25,279 bases of DNA from Owenia fusiformis (lineage: Eukaryota > Annelida > Polychaeta > Sabellida > Oweniidae). Below, one piece after another: positions 10,701 through 25,234 of the stretch; within the stretch, counting starts at the first letter, position 1; each line of letters opens with the position of its first letter. A program made the position numbers and the translations under genes. The notes beneath the pieces are model-generated. The model ran no database searches. It saw only the letters and a list, made by a program, of their open reading frames with translations, and was not told where the DNA came from. Location of the stretch: contig CAIIXF020000130.1 in the NCBI GenBank assembly GCA_903813345.2, positions 1 through 25,279 of the forward strand, in the 5' to 3' direction.

Positions 10701-13700
10701 TTCTCTCTAAAATTGAAATTAATGGTCTAAAATGATGTTATAGTTCAAGTTGAACAGAGTGGTGATGTCTCGTGTCATCTCGGGATGACACGTCTCCGGC
10801 CGAGACACACTTAACATGAGAGCCTCCTCGGACGAGCGCTACGAAATAAATTTTTCTCTCTAAAATTGAAATTAATGGTCTAAAATGATGTTATAGTTCA
10901 AGTTGAACAGAGTGGTGATGTCTCGTGTCATCTCGGGATGACACGTCTCCGGCCGAGACACACTTAACATGAGAGCCTCCTCGGACGAGCGCTACGAAAT
11001 AAATTTTTCTCTCTAAAATTGAAATTAATGGTCTAAAATGATGTTATAGTTCAAGTTGAACAGAGTGGTGATGTCTCGTGTCATCTCGGGATGACACGTC
11101 TCCGGCCGAGACACACTTAACATGAGAGCCTCCTCGGACGAGCGCTACGAAATAAATTTTTCTCTCTAAAATTGAAATTAATGGTCTAAAATGATGTTAT
11201 AGTTCAAGTTGAACAGAGTGGTGATGTCTCGTGTCATCTCGGGATGACACGTCTCCGGCCGAGACACACTTAACATGAGAGCCTCCTCGGACGAGCGCTA
11301 CGAAATAAATTTTTCTCTCTAAAATTGAAATTAATGGTCTAAAATGATGTTATAGTTCAAGTTGAACAGAGTGGTGATGTCTCGTGTCATCTCGGGATGA
11401 CACGTCTCCGGCCGAGACACACTTAACATGAGAGCCTCCTCGGACGAGCGCTACGAAATAAATTTTTCTCTCTAAAATTGAAATTAATGGTCTAAAATGA
11501 TGTTATAGTTCAAGTTGAACAGAGTGGTGATGTCTCGTGTCATCTCGGGATGACACGTCTCCGGCCGAGACACACTTAACATGAGAGCCTCCTCGGACGA
11601 GCGCTACGAAATAAATTTTTCTCTCTAAAATTGAAATTAATGGTCTAAAATGATGTTATAGTTCAAGTTGAACAGAGTGGTGATGTCTCGTGTCATCTCG
11701 GGATGACACGTCTCCGGCCGAGACACACTTAACATGAGAGCCTCCTCGGACGAGCGCTACGAAATAAATTTTTCTCTCTAAAATTGAAATTAATGGTCTA
11801 AAATGATGTTATAGTTCAAGTTGAACAGAGTGGTGATGTCTCGTGTCATCTCGGGATGACACGTCTCCGGCCGAGACACACTTAACATGAGAGCCTCCTC
11901 GGACGAGCGCTACGAAATAAATTTTTCTCTCTAAAATTGAAATTAATGGTCTAAAATGATGTTATAGTTCAAGTTGAACAGAGTGGTGATGTCTCGTGTC
12001 ATCTCGGGATGACACGTCTCCGGCCGAGACACACTTAACATGAGAGCCTCCTCGGACGAGCGCTACGAAATAAATTTTTCTCTCTAAAATTGAAATTAAT
12101 GGTCTAAAATGATGTTATAGTTCAAGTTGAACAGAGTGGTGATGTCTCGTGTCATCTCGGGATGACACGTCTCCGGCCGAGACACACTTAACATGAGAGC
12201 CTCCTCGGACGAGCGCTACGAAATAAATTTTTCTCTCTAAAATTGAAATTAATGGTCTAAAATGATGTTATAGTTCAAGTTGAACAGAGTGGTGATGTCT
12301 CGTGTCATCTCGGGATGACACGTCTCCGGCCGAGACACACTTAACATGAGAGCCTCCTCGGACGAGCGCTACGAAATAAATTTTTCTCTCTAAAATTGAA
12401 ATTAATGGTCTAAAATGATGTTATAGTTCAAGTTGAACAGAGTGGTGATGTCTCGTGTCATCTCGGGATGACACGTCTCCGGCCGAGACACACTTAACAT
12501 GAGAGCCTCCTCGGACGAGCGCTACGAAATAAATTTTTCTCTCTAAAATTGAAATTAATGGTCTAAAATGATGTTATAGTTCAAGTTGAACAGAGTGGTG
12601 ATGTCTCGTGTCATCTCGGGATGACACGTCTCCGGCCGAGACACACTTAACATGAGAGCCTCCTCGGACGAGCGCTACGAAATAAATTTTTCTCTCTAAA
12701 ATTGAAATTAATGGTCTAAAATGATGTTATAGTTCAAGTTGAACAGAGTGGTGATGTCTCGTGTCATCTCGGGATGACACGTCTCCGGCCGAGACACACT
12801 TAACATGAGAGCCTCCTCGGACGAGCGCTACGAAATAAATTTTTCTCTCTAAAATTGAAATTAATGGTCTAAAATGATGTTATAGTTCAAGTTGAACAGA
12901 GTGGTGATGTCTCGTGTCATCTCGGGATGACACGTCTCCGGCCGAGACACACTTAACATGAGAGCCTCCTCGGACGAGCGCTACGAAATAAATTTTTCTC
13001 TCTAAAATTGAAATTAATGGTCTAAAATGATGTTATAGTTCAAGTTGAACAGAGTGGTGATGTCTCGTGTCATCTCGGGATGACACGTCTCCGGCCGAGA
13101 CACACTTAACATGAGAGCCTCCTCGGACGAGCGCTACGAAATAAATTTTTCTCTCTAAAATTGAAATTAATGGTCTAAAATGATGTTATAGTTCAAGTTG
13201 AACAGAGTGGTGATGTCTCGTGTCATCTCGGGATGACACGTCTCCGGCCGAGACACACTTAACATGAGAGCCTCCTCGGACGAGCGCTACGAAATAAATT
13301 TTTCTCTCTAAAATTGAAATTAATGGTCTAAAATGATGTTATAGTTCAAGTTGAACAGAGTGGTGATGTCTCGTGTCATCTCGGGATGACACGTCTCCGG
13401 CCGAGACACACTTAACATGAGAGCCTCCTCGGACGAGCGCTACGAAATAAATTTTTCTCTCTAAAATTGAAATTAATGGTCTAAAATGATGTTATAGTTC
13501 AAGTTGAACAGAGTGGTGATGTCTCGTGTCATCTCGGGATGACACGTCTCCGGCCGAGACACACTTAACATGAGAGCCTCCTCGGACGAGCGCTACGAAA
13601 TAAATTTTTCTCTCTAAAATTGAAATTAATGGTCTAAAATGATGTTATAGTTCAAGTTGAACAGAGTGGTGATGTCTCGTGTCATCTCGGGATGACACGT

Positions 13701-16700
13701 CTCCGGCCGAGACACACTTAACATGAGAGCCTCCTCGGACGAGCGCTACGAAATAAATTTTTCTCTCTAAAATTGAAATTAATGGTCTAAAATGATGTTA
13801 TAGTTCAAGTTGAACAGAGTGGTGATGTCTCGTGTCATCTCGGGATGACACGTCTCCGGCCGAGACACACTTAACATGAGAGCCTCCTCGGACGAGCGCT
13901 ACGAAATAAATTTTTCTCTCTAAAATTGAAATTAATGGTCTAAAATGATGTTATAGTTCAAGTTGAACAGAGTGGTGATGTCTCGTGTCATCTCGGGATG
14001 ACACGTCTCCGGCCGAGACACACTTAACATGAGAGCCTCCTCGGACGAGCGCTACGAAATAAATTTTTCTCTCTAAAATTGAAATTAATGGTCTAAAATG
14101 ATGTTATAGTTCAAGTTGAACAGAGTGGTGATGTCTCGTGTCATCTCGGGATGACACGTCTCCGGCCGAGACACACTTAACATGAGAGCCTCCTCGGACG
14201 AGCGCTACGAAATAAATTTTTCTCTCTAAAATTGAAATTAATGGTCTAAAATGATGTTATAGTTCAAGTTGAACAGAGTGGTGATGTCTCGTGTCATCTC
14301 GGGATGACACGTCTCCGGCCGAGACACACTTAACATGAGAGCCTCCTCGGACGAGCGCTACGAAATAAATTTTTCTCTCTAAAATTGAAATTAATGGTCT
14401 AAAATGATGTTATAGTTCAAGTTGAACAGAGTGGTGATGTCTCGTGTCATCTCGGGATGACACGTCTCCGGCCGAGACACACTTAACATGAGAGCCTCCT
14501 CGGACGAGCGCTACGAAATAAATTTTTCTCTCTAAAATTGAAATTAATGGTCTAAAATGATGTTATAGTTCAAGTTGAACAGAGTGGTGATGTCTCGTGT
14601 CATCTCGGGATGACACGTCTCCGGCCGAGACACACTTAACATGAGAGCCTCCTCGGACGAGCGCTACGAAATAAATTTTTCTCTCTAAAATTGAAATTAA
14701 TGGTCTAAAATGATGTTATAGTTCAAGTTGAACAGAGTGGTGATGTCTCGTGTCATCTCGGGATGACACGTCTCCGGCCGAGACACACTTAACATGAGAG
14801 CCTCCTCGGACGAGCGCTACGAAATAAATTTTTCTCTCTAAAATTGAAATTAATGGTCTAAAATGATGTTATAGTTCAAGTTGAACAGAGTGGTGATGTC
14901 TCGTGTCATCTCGGGATGACACGTCTCCGGCCGAGACACACTTAACATGAGAGCCTCCTCGGACGAGCGCTACGAAATAAATTTTTCTCTCTAAAATTGA
15001 AATTAATGGTCTAAAATGATGTTATAGTTCAAGTTGAACAGAGTGGTGATGTCTCGTGTCATCTCGGGATGACACGTCTCCGGCCGAGACACACTTAACA
15101 TGAGAGCCTCCTCGGACGAGCGCTACGAAATAAATTTTTCTCTCTAAAATTGAAATTAATGGTCTAAAATGATGTTATAGTTCAAGTTGAACAGAGTGGT
15201 GATGTCTCGTGTCATCTCGGGATGACACGTCTCCGGCCGAGACACACTTAACATGAGAGCCTCCTCGGACGAGCGCTACGAAATAAATTTTTCTCTCTAA
15301 AATTGAAATTAATGGTCTAAAATGATGTTATAGTTCAAGTTGAACAGAGTGGTGATGTCTCGTGTCATCTCGGGATGACACGTCTCCGGCCGAGACACAC
15401 TTAACATGAGAGCCTCCTCGGACGAGCGCTACGAAATAAATTTTTCTCTCTAAAATTGAAATTAATGGTCTAAAATGATGTTATAGTTCAAGTTGAACAG
15501 AGTGGTGATGTCTCGTGTCATCTCGGGATGACACGTCTCCGGCCGAGACACACTTAACATGAGAGCCTCCTCGGACGAGCGCTACGAAATAAATTTTTCT
15601 CTCTAAAATTGAAATTAATGGTCTAAAATGATGTTATAGTTCAAGTTGAACAGAGTGGTGATGTCTCGTGTCATCTCGGGATGACACGTCTCCGGCCGAG
15701 ACACACTTAACATGAGAGCCTCCTCGGACGAGCGCTACGAAATAAATTTTTCTCTCTAAAATTGAAATTAATGGTCTAAAATGATGTTATAGTTCAAGTT
15801 GAACAGAGTGGTGATGTCTCGTGTCATCTCGGGATGACACGTCTCCGGCCGAGACACACTTAACATGAGAGCCTCCTCGGACGAGCGCTACGAAATAAAT
15901 TTTTCTCTCTAAAATTGAAATTAATGGTCTAAAATGATGTTATAGTTCAAGTTGAACAGAGTGGTGATGTCTCGTGTCATCTCGGGATGACACGTCTCCG
16001 GCCGAGACACACTTAACATGAGAGCCTCCTCGGACGAGCGCTACGAAATAAATTTTTCTCTCTAAAATTGAAATTAATGGTCTAAAATGATGTTATAGTT
16101 CAAGTTGAACAGAGTGGTGATGTCTCGTGTCATCTCGGGATGACACGTCTCCGGCCGAGACACACTTAACATGAGAGCCTCCTCGGACGAGCGCTACGAA
16201 ATAAATTTTTCTCTCTAAAATTGAAATTAATGGTCTAAAATGATGTTATAGTTCAAGTTGAACAGAGTGGTGATGTCTCGTGTCATCTCGGGATGACACG
16301 TCTCCGGCCGAGACACACTTAACATGAGAGCCTCCTCGGACGAGCGCTACGAAATAAATTTTTCTCTCTAAAATTGAAATTAATGGTCTAAAATGATGTT
16401 ATAGTTCAAGTTGAACAGAGTGGTGATGTCTCGTGTCATCTCGGGATGACACGTCTCCGGCCGAGACACACTTAACATGAGAGCCTCCTCGGACGAGCGC
16501 TACGAAATAAATTTTTCTCTCTAAAATTGAAATTAATGGTCTAAAATGATGTTATAGTTCAAGTTGAACAGAGTGGTGATGTCTCGTGTCATCTCGGGAT
16601 GACACGTCTCCGGCCGAGACACACTTAACATGAGAGCCTCCTCGGACGAGCGCTACGAAATAAATTTTTCTCTCTAAAATTGAAATTAATGGTCTAAAAT

Positions 16701-19700
16701 GATGTTATAGTTCAAGTTGAACAGAGTGGTGATGTCTCGTGTCATCTCGGGATGACACGTCTCCGGCCGAGACACACTTAACATGAGAGCCTCCTCGGAC
16801 GAGCGCTACGAAATAAATTTTTCTCTCTAAAATTGAAATTAATGGTCTAAAATGATGTTATAGTTCAAGTTGAACAGAGTGGTGATGTCTCGTGTCATCT
16901 CGGGATGACACGTCTCCGGCCGAGACACACTTAACATGAGAGCCTCCTCGGACGAGCGCTACGAAATAAATTTTTCTCTCTAAAATTGAAATTAATGGTC
17001 TAAAATGATGTTATAGTTCAAGTTGAACAGAGTGGTGATGTCTCGTGTCATCTCGGGATGACACGTCTCCGGCCGAGACACACTTAACATGAGAGCCTCC
17101 TCGGACGAGCGCTACGAAATAAATTTTTCTCTCTAAAATTGAAATTAATGGTCTAAAATGATGTTATAGTTCAAGTTGAACAGAGTGGTGATGTCTCGTG
17201 TCATCTCGGGATGACACGTCTCCGGCCGAGACACACTTAACATGAGAGCCTCCTCGGACGAGCGCTACGAAATAAATTTTTCTCTCTAAAATTGAAATTA
17301 ATGGTCTAAAATGATGTTATAGTTCAAGTTGAACAGAGTGGTGATGTCTCGTGTCATCTCGGGATGACACGTCTCCGGCCGAGACACACTTAACATGAGA
17401 GCCTCCTCGGACGAGCGCTACGAAATAAATTTTTCTCTCTAAAATTGAAATTAATGGTCTAAAATGATGTTATAGTTCAAGTTGAACAGAGTGGTGATGT
17501 CTCGTGTCATCTCGGGATGACACGTCTCCGGCCGAGACACACTTAACATGAGAGCCTCCTCGGACGAGCGCTACGAAATAAATTTTTCTCTCTAAAATTG
17601 AAATTAATGGTCTAAAATGATGTTATAGTTCAAGTTGAACAGAGTGGTGATGTCTCGTGTCATCTCGGGATGACACGTCTCCGGCCGAGACACACTTAAC
17701 ATGAGAGCCTCCTCGGACGAGCGCTACGAAATAAATTTTCTCTCTAAAATTGAAATTAATGGTCTAAAATGATGTTATAGTTCAAGTTGAACAGAGTGGT
17801 GATGTCTCGTGTCATCTCGGGATGACACGTCTCCGGCCGAGACACACTTAACATGAGAGCCTCCTCGGACGAGCGCTACGAAATAAATTTTTCTCTCTAA
17901 AATTGAAATTAATGGTCTAAAATGATGTTATAGTTCAAGTTGAACAGAGTGGTGATGTCTCGTGTCATCTCGGGATGACACGTCTCCGGCCGAGACACAC
18001 TTAACATGAGAGCCTCCTCGGACGAGCGCTACGAAATAAATTTTTCTCTCTAAAATTGAAATTAATGGTCTAAAATGATGTTATAGTTCAAGTTGAACAG
18101 AGTGGTGATGTCTCGTGTCATCTCGGGATGACACGTCTCCGGCCGAGACACACTTAACATGAGAGCCTCCTCGGACGAGCGCTACGAAATAAATTTTTCT
18201 CTCTAAAATTGAAATTAATGGTCTAAAATGATGTTATAGTTCAAGTTGAACAGAGTGGTGATGTCTCGTGTCATCTCGGGATGACACGTCTCCGGCCGAG
18301 ACACACTTAACATGAGAGCCTCCTCGGACGAGCGCTACGAAATAAATTTTTCTCTCTAAAATTGAAATTAATGGTCTAAAATGATGTTATAGTTCAAGTT
18401 GAACAGAGTGGTGATGTCTCGTGTCATCTCGGGATGACACGTCTCCGGCCGAGACACACTTAACATGAGAGCCTCCTCGGACGAGCGCTACGAAATAAAT
18501 TTTTCTCTCTAAAATTGAAATTAATGGTCTAAAATGATGTTATAGTTCAAGTTGAACAGAGTGGTGATGTCTCGTGTCATCTCGGGATGACACGTCTCCG
18601 GCCGAGACACACTTAACATGAGAGCCTCCTCGGACGAGCGCTACGAAATAAATTTTTCTCTCTAAAATTGAAATTAATGGTCTAAAATGATGTTATAGTT
18701 CAAGTTGAACAGAGTGGTGATGTCTCGTGTCATCTCGGGATGACACGTCTCCGGCCGAGACACACTTAACATGAGAGCCTCCTCGGACGAGCGCTACGAA
18801 ATAAATTTTTCTCTCTAAAATTGAAATTAATGGTCTAAAATGATGTTATAGTTCAAGTTGAACAGAGTGGTGATGTCTCGTGTCATCTCGGGATGACACG
18901 TCTCCGGCCGAGACACACTTAACATGAGAGCCTCCTCGGACGAGCGCTACGAAATAAATTTTTCTCTCTAAAATTGAAATTAATGGTCTAAAATGATGTT
19001 ATAGTTCAAGTTGAACAGAGTGGTGATGTCTCGTGTCATCTCGGGATGACACGTCTCCGGCCGAGACACACTTAACATGAGAGCCTCCTCGGACGAGCGC
19101 TACGAAATAAATTTTTCTCTCTAAAATTGAAATTAATGGTCTAAAATGATGTTATAGTTCAAGTTGAACAGAGTGGTGATGTCTCGTGTCATCTCGGGAT
19201 GACACGTCTCCGGCCGAGACACACTTAACATGAGAGCCTCCTCGGACGAGCGCTACGAAATAAATTTTTCTCTCTAAAATTGAAATTAATGGTCTAAAAT
19301 GATGTTATAGTTCAAGTTGAACAGAGTGGTGATGTCTCGTGTCATCTCGGGATGACACGTCTCCGGCCGAGACACACTTAACATGAGAGCCTCCTCGGAC
19401 GAGCGCTACGAAATAAATTTTTCTCTCTAAAATTGAAATTAATGGTCTAAAATGATGTTATAGTTCAAGTTGAACAGAGTGGTGATGTCTCGTGTCATCT
19501 CGGGATGACACGTCTCCGGCCGAGACACACTTAACATGAGAGCCTCCTCGGACGAGCGCTACGAAATAAATTTTTCTCTCTAAAATTGAAATTAATGGTC
19601 TAAAATGATGTTATAGTTCAAGTTGAACAGAGTGGTGATGTCTCGTGTCATCTCGGGATGACACGTCTCCGGCCGAGACACACTTAACATGAGAGCCTCC

Positions 19701-21103
19701 TCGGACGAGCGCTACGAAATAAATTTTTCTCTCTAAAATTGAAATTAATGGTCTAAAATGATGTTATAGTTCAAGTTGAACAGAGTGGTGATGTCTCGTG
19801 TCATCTCGGGATGACACGTCTCCGGCCGAGACACACTTAACATGAGAGCCTCCTCGGACGAGCGCTACGAAATAAATTTTTCTCTCTAAAATTGAAATTA
19901 ATGGTCTAAAATGATGTTATAGTTCAAGTTGAACAGAGTGGTGATGTCTCGTGTCATCTCGGGATGACACGTCTCCGGCCGAGACACACTTAACATGAGA
20001 GCCTCCTCGGACGAGCGCTACGAAATAAATTTTTCTCTCTAAAATTGAAATTAATGGTCTAAAATGATGTTATAGTTCAAGTTGAACAGAGTGGTGATGT
20101 CTCGTGTCATCTCGGGATGACACGTCTCCGGCCGAGACACACTTAACATGAGAGCCTCCTCGGACGAGCGCTACGAAATAAATTTTTCTCTCTAAAATTG
20201 AAATTAATGGTCTAAAATGATGTTATAGTTCAAGTTGAACAGAGTGGTGATGTCTCGTGTCATCTCGGGATGACACGTCTCCGGCCGAGACACACTTAAC
20301 ATGAGAGCCTCCTCGGACGAGCGCTACGAAATAAATTTTTCTCTCTAAAATTGAAATTAATGGTCTAAAATGATGTTATAGTTCAAGTTGAACAGAGTGG
20401 TGATGTCTCGTGTCATCTCGGGATGACACGTCTCCGGCCGAGACACACTTAACATGAGAGCCTCCTCGGACGAGCGCTACGAAATAAATTTTTCTCTCTA
20501 AAATTGAAATTAATGGTCTAAAATGATGTTATAGTTCAAGTTGAACAGAGTGGTGATGTCTCGTGTCATCTCGGGATGACACGTCTCCGGCCGAGACACA
20601 CTTAACATGAGAGCCTCCTCGGACGAGCGCTACGAAATAAATTTTTCTCTCTAAAATTGAAATTAATGGTCTAAAATGATGTTATAGTTCAAGTTGAACA
20701 GAGTGGTGATGTCTCGTGTCATCTCGGGATGACACGTCTCCGGCCGAGACACACTTAACATGAGAGCCTCCTCGGACGAGCGCTACGAAATAAATTTTTC
20801 TCTCTAAAATTGAAATTAATGGTCTAAAATGATGTTATAGTTCAAGTTGAACAGAGTGGTGATGTCTCGTGTCATCTCGGGATGACACGTCTCCGGCCGA
20901 GACACACTTAACATGAGAGCCTCCTCGGACGAGCGCTACGAAATAAATTTTTCTCTCTAAAATTGAAATTAATGGTCTAAAATGATGTTATAGTTCAAGT
21001 TGAACAGAGTGGTGATGTCTCGTGTCATCTCGGGATGACACGTCTCCGGCCGAGACACACTTAACATGAGAGCCTCCTCGGACGAGCGCTACGAAATAAA
21101 TTT

Positions 21104-21257
21104 TTCTCTCTAAAATTGAAATTAATGTCTAAAATGATGTTATAGTTCAAGTTGAACAGAGTGGTGATGTCTCCGTGTCATCTCGGGATGACACGTCTCC
21201 GGCCGAGGACACACTTAACATGAGAGCCTCCTCGGACGAGCGCTACGAAATAAATTT
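21104..21257. repeat. Variant monomer 139 with three indels
   Basis: This 154-bp copy differs from consensus at three places: one G lost in ATTAATGTCT near 21127, one C gained in GTCTCCGTG near 21173-21174, and one G gained in GAGGACAC near 21207-21208. Two of the three fall on the GTCTC/GAGAC arms of the nested dyad. It is the most altered copy in the window and marks the right boundary of the near-invariant core. Confidence 0.85.
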
Positions 21258-24200
21258 TTCTCTCTAAAATTGAAATTAATGGTCTAAAATGATGTTATAG
21301 TTCAAGTTGAACAGAGTGGTGATGTCTCGTGTCATCTCGGGATGACACGTCTCCGGCCGAGACACACTTAACATGAGAGCCTCCTCGGACGAGCGCTACG
21401 AAATAAATTTTTCTCTCTAAAATTGAAATTAATGGTCTAAAATGATGTTATAGTTCAAGTTGAACAGAGTGGTGATGTCTCGTGTCATCTCGGGATGACA
21501 CGTCTCCGGCCGAGACACACTTAACATGAGAGCCTCCTCGGACGAGCGCTACGAAATAAATTTTTTCTCTCTAAAATTGAAATTAATGGTCTAAAATGAT
21601 GTTATAGTTCAAGTTGAACAGAGTGGTGATGTCTCGTGTCATCTCGGGATGACACGTCTCCGGCCGAGACACACTTAACATGAGAGCCTCCTCGGACGAG
21701 CGCTACGAAATAAATTTTTCTCTCTAAAATTGAAATTATGGTCTAAAATGATGTTATAGTTCAAGTTGAACAGAGTGGTGATGTCTCGTGTCATCTCGGG
21801 ATGACACGTCTCCGGCCGAGACACACTTAACATGAGAGCCTCCTCGGACGAGCGCTACGAAATAAATTTTTCTCTCTAAAATTGAAATTAATGGTCTAAA
21901 ATGATGTTATAGTTCAAGTTGAACAGAGTGGTGATGTCTCGTGTCATCTCGGGATGACACGTCTCCGGCCGAGACACACTTAACATGAGAGCCTCCTCGG
22001 ACGAGCGCTACGAAATAAATTTTTCTCTCTAAAATTGAAATTAATGGTCTAAAATGATGTTATAGTTCAAGTTGAACAGAGTGGTGATGTCTCGTGTCAT
22101 CTCGGGATGACACGTCTCCGGCCGAGACACACTTAACATGAGAGCCTCCTCGGACGAGCGCTACGAAATAAATTTTTCTCTCTAAAATTGAAATTAATGG
22201 TCTAAAATGATGTTATAGTTCAAGTTGAACAGAGTGGTGATGTCTCGTGTCATCTCGGGATGACACGTCTCCGGCCGAGACACACTTAACATGAGAGCCT
22301 CCTCGGACGAGCGCTACGAAATAAATTTTTCTCTCTAAAATTGAAATTAATGGTCTAAAATGATGTTATAGTTCAAGTTGAACAGAGTGGTGATGTCTCG
22401 TGTCATCTCGGGATGACACGTCTCCGGCCGAGACACACTTAACATGAGAGCCTCCTCGGACGAGCGCTACGAAATAAATTTTTCTCTCTAAAATTGAAAT
22501 TAATGGTCTAAATGATGTTATAGTTCAAGTTGAACAGAGTGGTGATGTCTCGTGTCATCTCGGGATGACACGTCTCCGGCCGAGACACACTTAACATGAG
22601 AGCCTCCTCGGACGAGCGCTACGAAATAAATTTTTCTCTCTAAAATTGAAATTAATGGTCTAAAATGATGTTATAGTTCAAGTTGAACAGAGTGGTGATG
22701 TCTCGTGTCATCTCGGGATGACACGTCTCTGGCCGAGACACACTTAACATGAGAGCCTCCTCGGACGAGCGCTACGAAATAAATTTTTCTCTCTAAAATT
22801 GAAATTAATGGTCTAAAATGATGTTATAGTTCAAGTTGAACAGAGTGGTGATGTCTCGTGTCATCTCGGGATGACACGTCTCCGGCCGAGACACACTTAA
22901 CATGAGAGCCTCCTCGGACGAGCGCTACGAAATAAATTTTTCTCTCTAAAATTGAAATTAATGGTCTAAAATGATGTTATAGTTCAAGTTGAACAGAGTG
23001 GTGATGTCTCGTGTCATCTCGGGATGACACGTCTCCGGCCGAGACACACTTAACATGAGAGCCTCCTCGGACGAGCGCTACGAAATAAATTTTTCTCTCT
23101 AAAATTGAAATTAATGGTCTAAAATGATGTTATAGTTCAAGTTGAACAGAGTGGTGATGTCTCGTGTCATCTCGGGATGACACGTCTCCAGCCGAGACAC
23201 ACTTAACATGAGAGCCTCCTCGGACGAGCGCTACGAAATAAATTTTTCTCTCTAAAATTGAAATTAATGGTCTAAAATGATGTTATAGTTCAAGTTGAAC
23301 AGAGTGGTGATGTCTCGTGTCATCTCGGGATGACACGTCTCCGGCCGAGACACACTTAACATGAGAGCCTCCTCGGACGAGCGCTACGAAATAAATTTTT
23401 CTCTCTAAAATTGAAATTAATGGTCTAAAATGATGTTATAGTTCAAGTTGAACAGAGTGGTGATGTCTCGTGTCATCTCGGGATGACACGTCTCCGGCCG
23501 AGACACACTTAACATGAGAGCCTCCTCGGACGAGCGCTACGAAATAAATTTTTCTCTCTAAAATTGAAATTAATGGTCTAAAATGATGTTATAGTTCAAG
23601 TTGAACAGAGTGGTGATGTCTCGTGTCATCTCGGGATGACACGTCTCCGGCCGAGACACACTTAACATGAGAGCCTCCTCGGACGAGCGCTACGAAATAA
23701 ATTTTTCTCTCTAAAATTGAAATTAATGGTCTAAAATGATGTTATAGTTCAAGTTGAACAGAGTGGTGATGTCTCGTGTCATCTCGGGATGACACGTCTC
23801 CGGCCGAGACACACTTAACATGAGAGCCTCCTCGGACGAGCGCTACGAAATAAATTTTTCTCTCTAAAATTGAAATTAATGGTCTAAAATGATGTTATAG
23901 TTCAAGTTGAACAGAGTGGTGATGTCTCGTGTCATCTCGGGATGACACGTCTCCGGCCGAGACACACTTAACATGAGAGCCTCCTCGGACGAGCGCTACG
24001 AAATAAATTTTCCTCTCTAAAATTGAAATTAATGGTCTAAAATGATGTTATAGTTCAAGTTGAACAGAGTGGTGATGTCTCGTGTCATCTCGGGATGACA
24101 CGTCTCCGGCCGAGACACACTTAACATGAGAGCCTCCTCGGACGAGCGCTACGAAATAAATTTTTCTCTCTAAAATTGAAATTAATGGTCTAAAATGATG

Positions 24201-25234
24201 TTATAGTTCAAGTTGAACAGAGTGGTGATGTCTCGTGTCATCTCGGGATGACACGTCTCCGGCCGAGACACACTTAACATGAGAGCCTCCTCGGACGAGC
24301 GCTACGAAATAAATTTTTCTCTCTAAAATTGAAATTAATGGTCTAAAATGATGTTATAGTTCAAGTTGAACAGAGTGGTGATGTCTCGTGTCATCTCGGG
24401 ATGACACGTCTCCGGCCGAGACACACTTAACATGAGAGCCTCCTCGGACGAGCGCTACGAAATAAATTTTTCTCTCTAAAATTGAAATTAATGGTCTAAA
24501 ATGATGTTATAGTTCAAGTTGAACAGAGTGGTGATGTCTCGTGTCATCTCGGGATGACACGTCTCCGGCCGAGACACACTTAACATGAGAGCCTCCTCGG
24601 ACGAGCGCTACGAAATAAATTTTTCTCTCTAAAATTGAAATTAATGGTCTAAAATGATGTTATAGTTCAAGTTGAACAGAGTGGTGATGTCTCGTGTCAT
24701 CTCGGGATGACACGTCTCCGGCCGAGACACACTTAACATGAGAGCCTCCTCGGACGAGCGCTACGAAATAAATTTTTCTCTCTAAAATTGAAATTAATGG
24801 TCTAAAATGATGTTATAGTTCAAGTTGAACAGAGTGGTGATGTCTCGTGTCATCTCGGGATGACACGTCTCCGGCCGAGACACACTTAACATGAGAGCCT
24901 CCTCGGACGAGCGCTACGAAATAAATTTTTCTCTCTAAAATTGAAATTAATGGTCTAAAATGATGTTATAGTTCAAGTTGAACAGAGTGGTGATGTCTCG
25001 TGTCATCTCGGGATGACACGTCTCCGGCCGAGACACACTTAACATGAGAGCCTCCTCGGACGAGCGCTACGAAATAAATTTTTCTCTCTAAAATTGAAAT
25101 TAATGGTCTAAAATGATGTAATAGTTCAAGTTGAACAGAGTGGTGATGTCTCGTGTCATCTCGGGATGACACGTCTCCGGCCGAGACACACTTAACATGA
25201 GAGCCTCCTCGGACGAGCGCTACGAAATAAATTT

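Larger units (their letters stand above)
4123..21103. repeat. Near-invariant core of array: monomers 28-138
   Basis: This stretch holds 111 consecutive monomers spanning 16,981 bp, which is 111 x 153 minus 2. The two exceptions are single-T losses in the T run at the end of the monomers starting at 7642 (near 7792-7795) and 17586 (near 17736-17739). Between them, monomers 52-115 (7794-17585, 64 copies) show no difference that I can see by eye. Such identity implies very recent amplification or efficient homogenisation by unequal exchange or gene conversion. It also means an assembler could not place reads uniquely here, so the copy number should be treated as a minimum or an estimate. Apart from the repeat itself this region holds nothing: no gene, mobile element or unique sequence. 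Confidence 0.95.

Noticed and set aside
24966-25172. 68-codon open reading frame on the minus strand (GTG start at 25172, stop at 24968-24966)
   Set aside because: It is a read-through of the satellite made possible only by the single T to A change at 25120; its first 16 or so codons after the start recur at its end because it spans more than one monomer. It starts with GTG, has no recognisable domain, and the same frame is closed in every consensus monomer.
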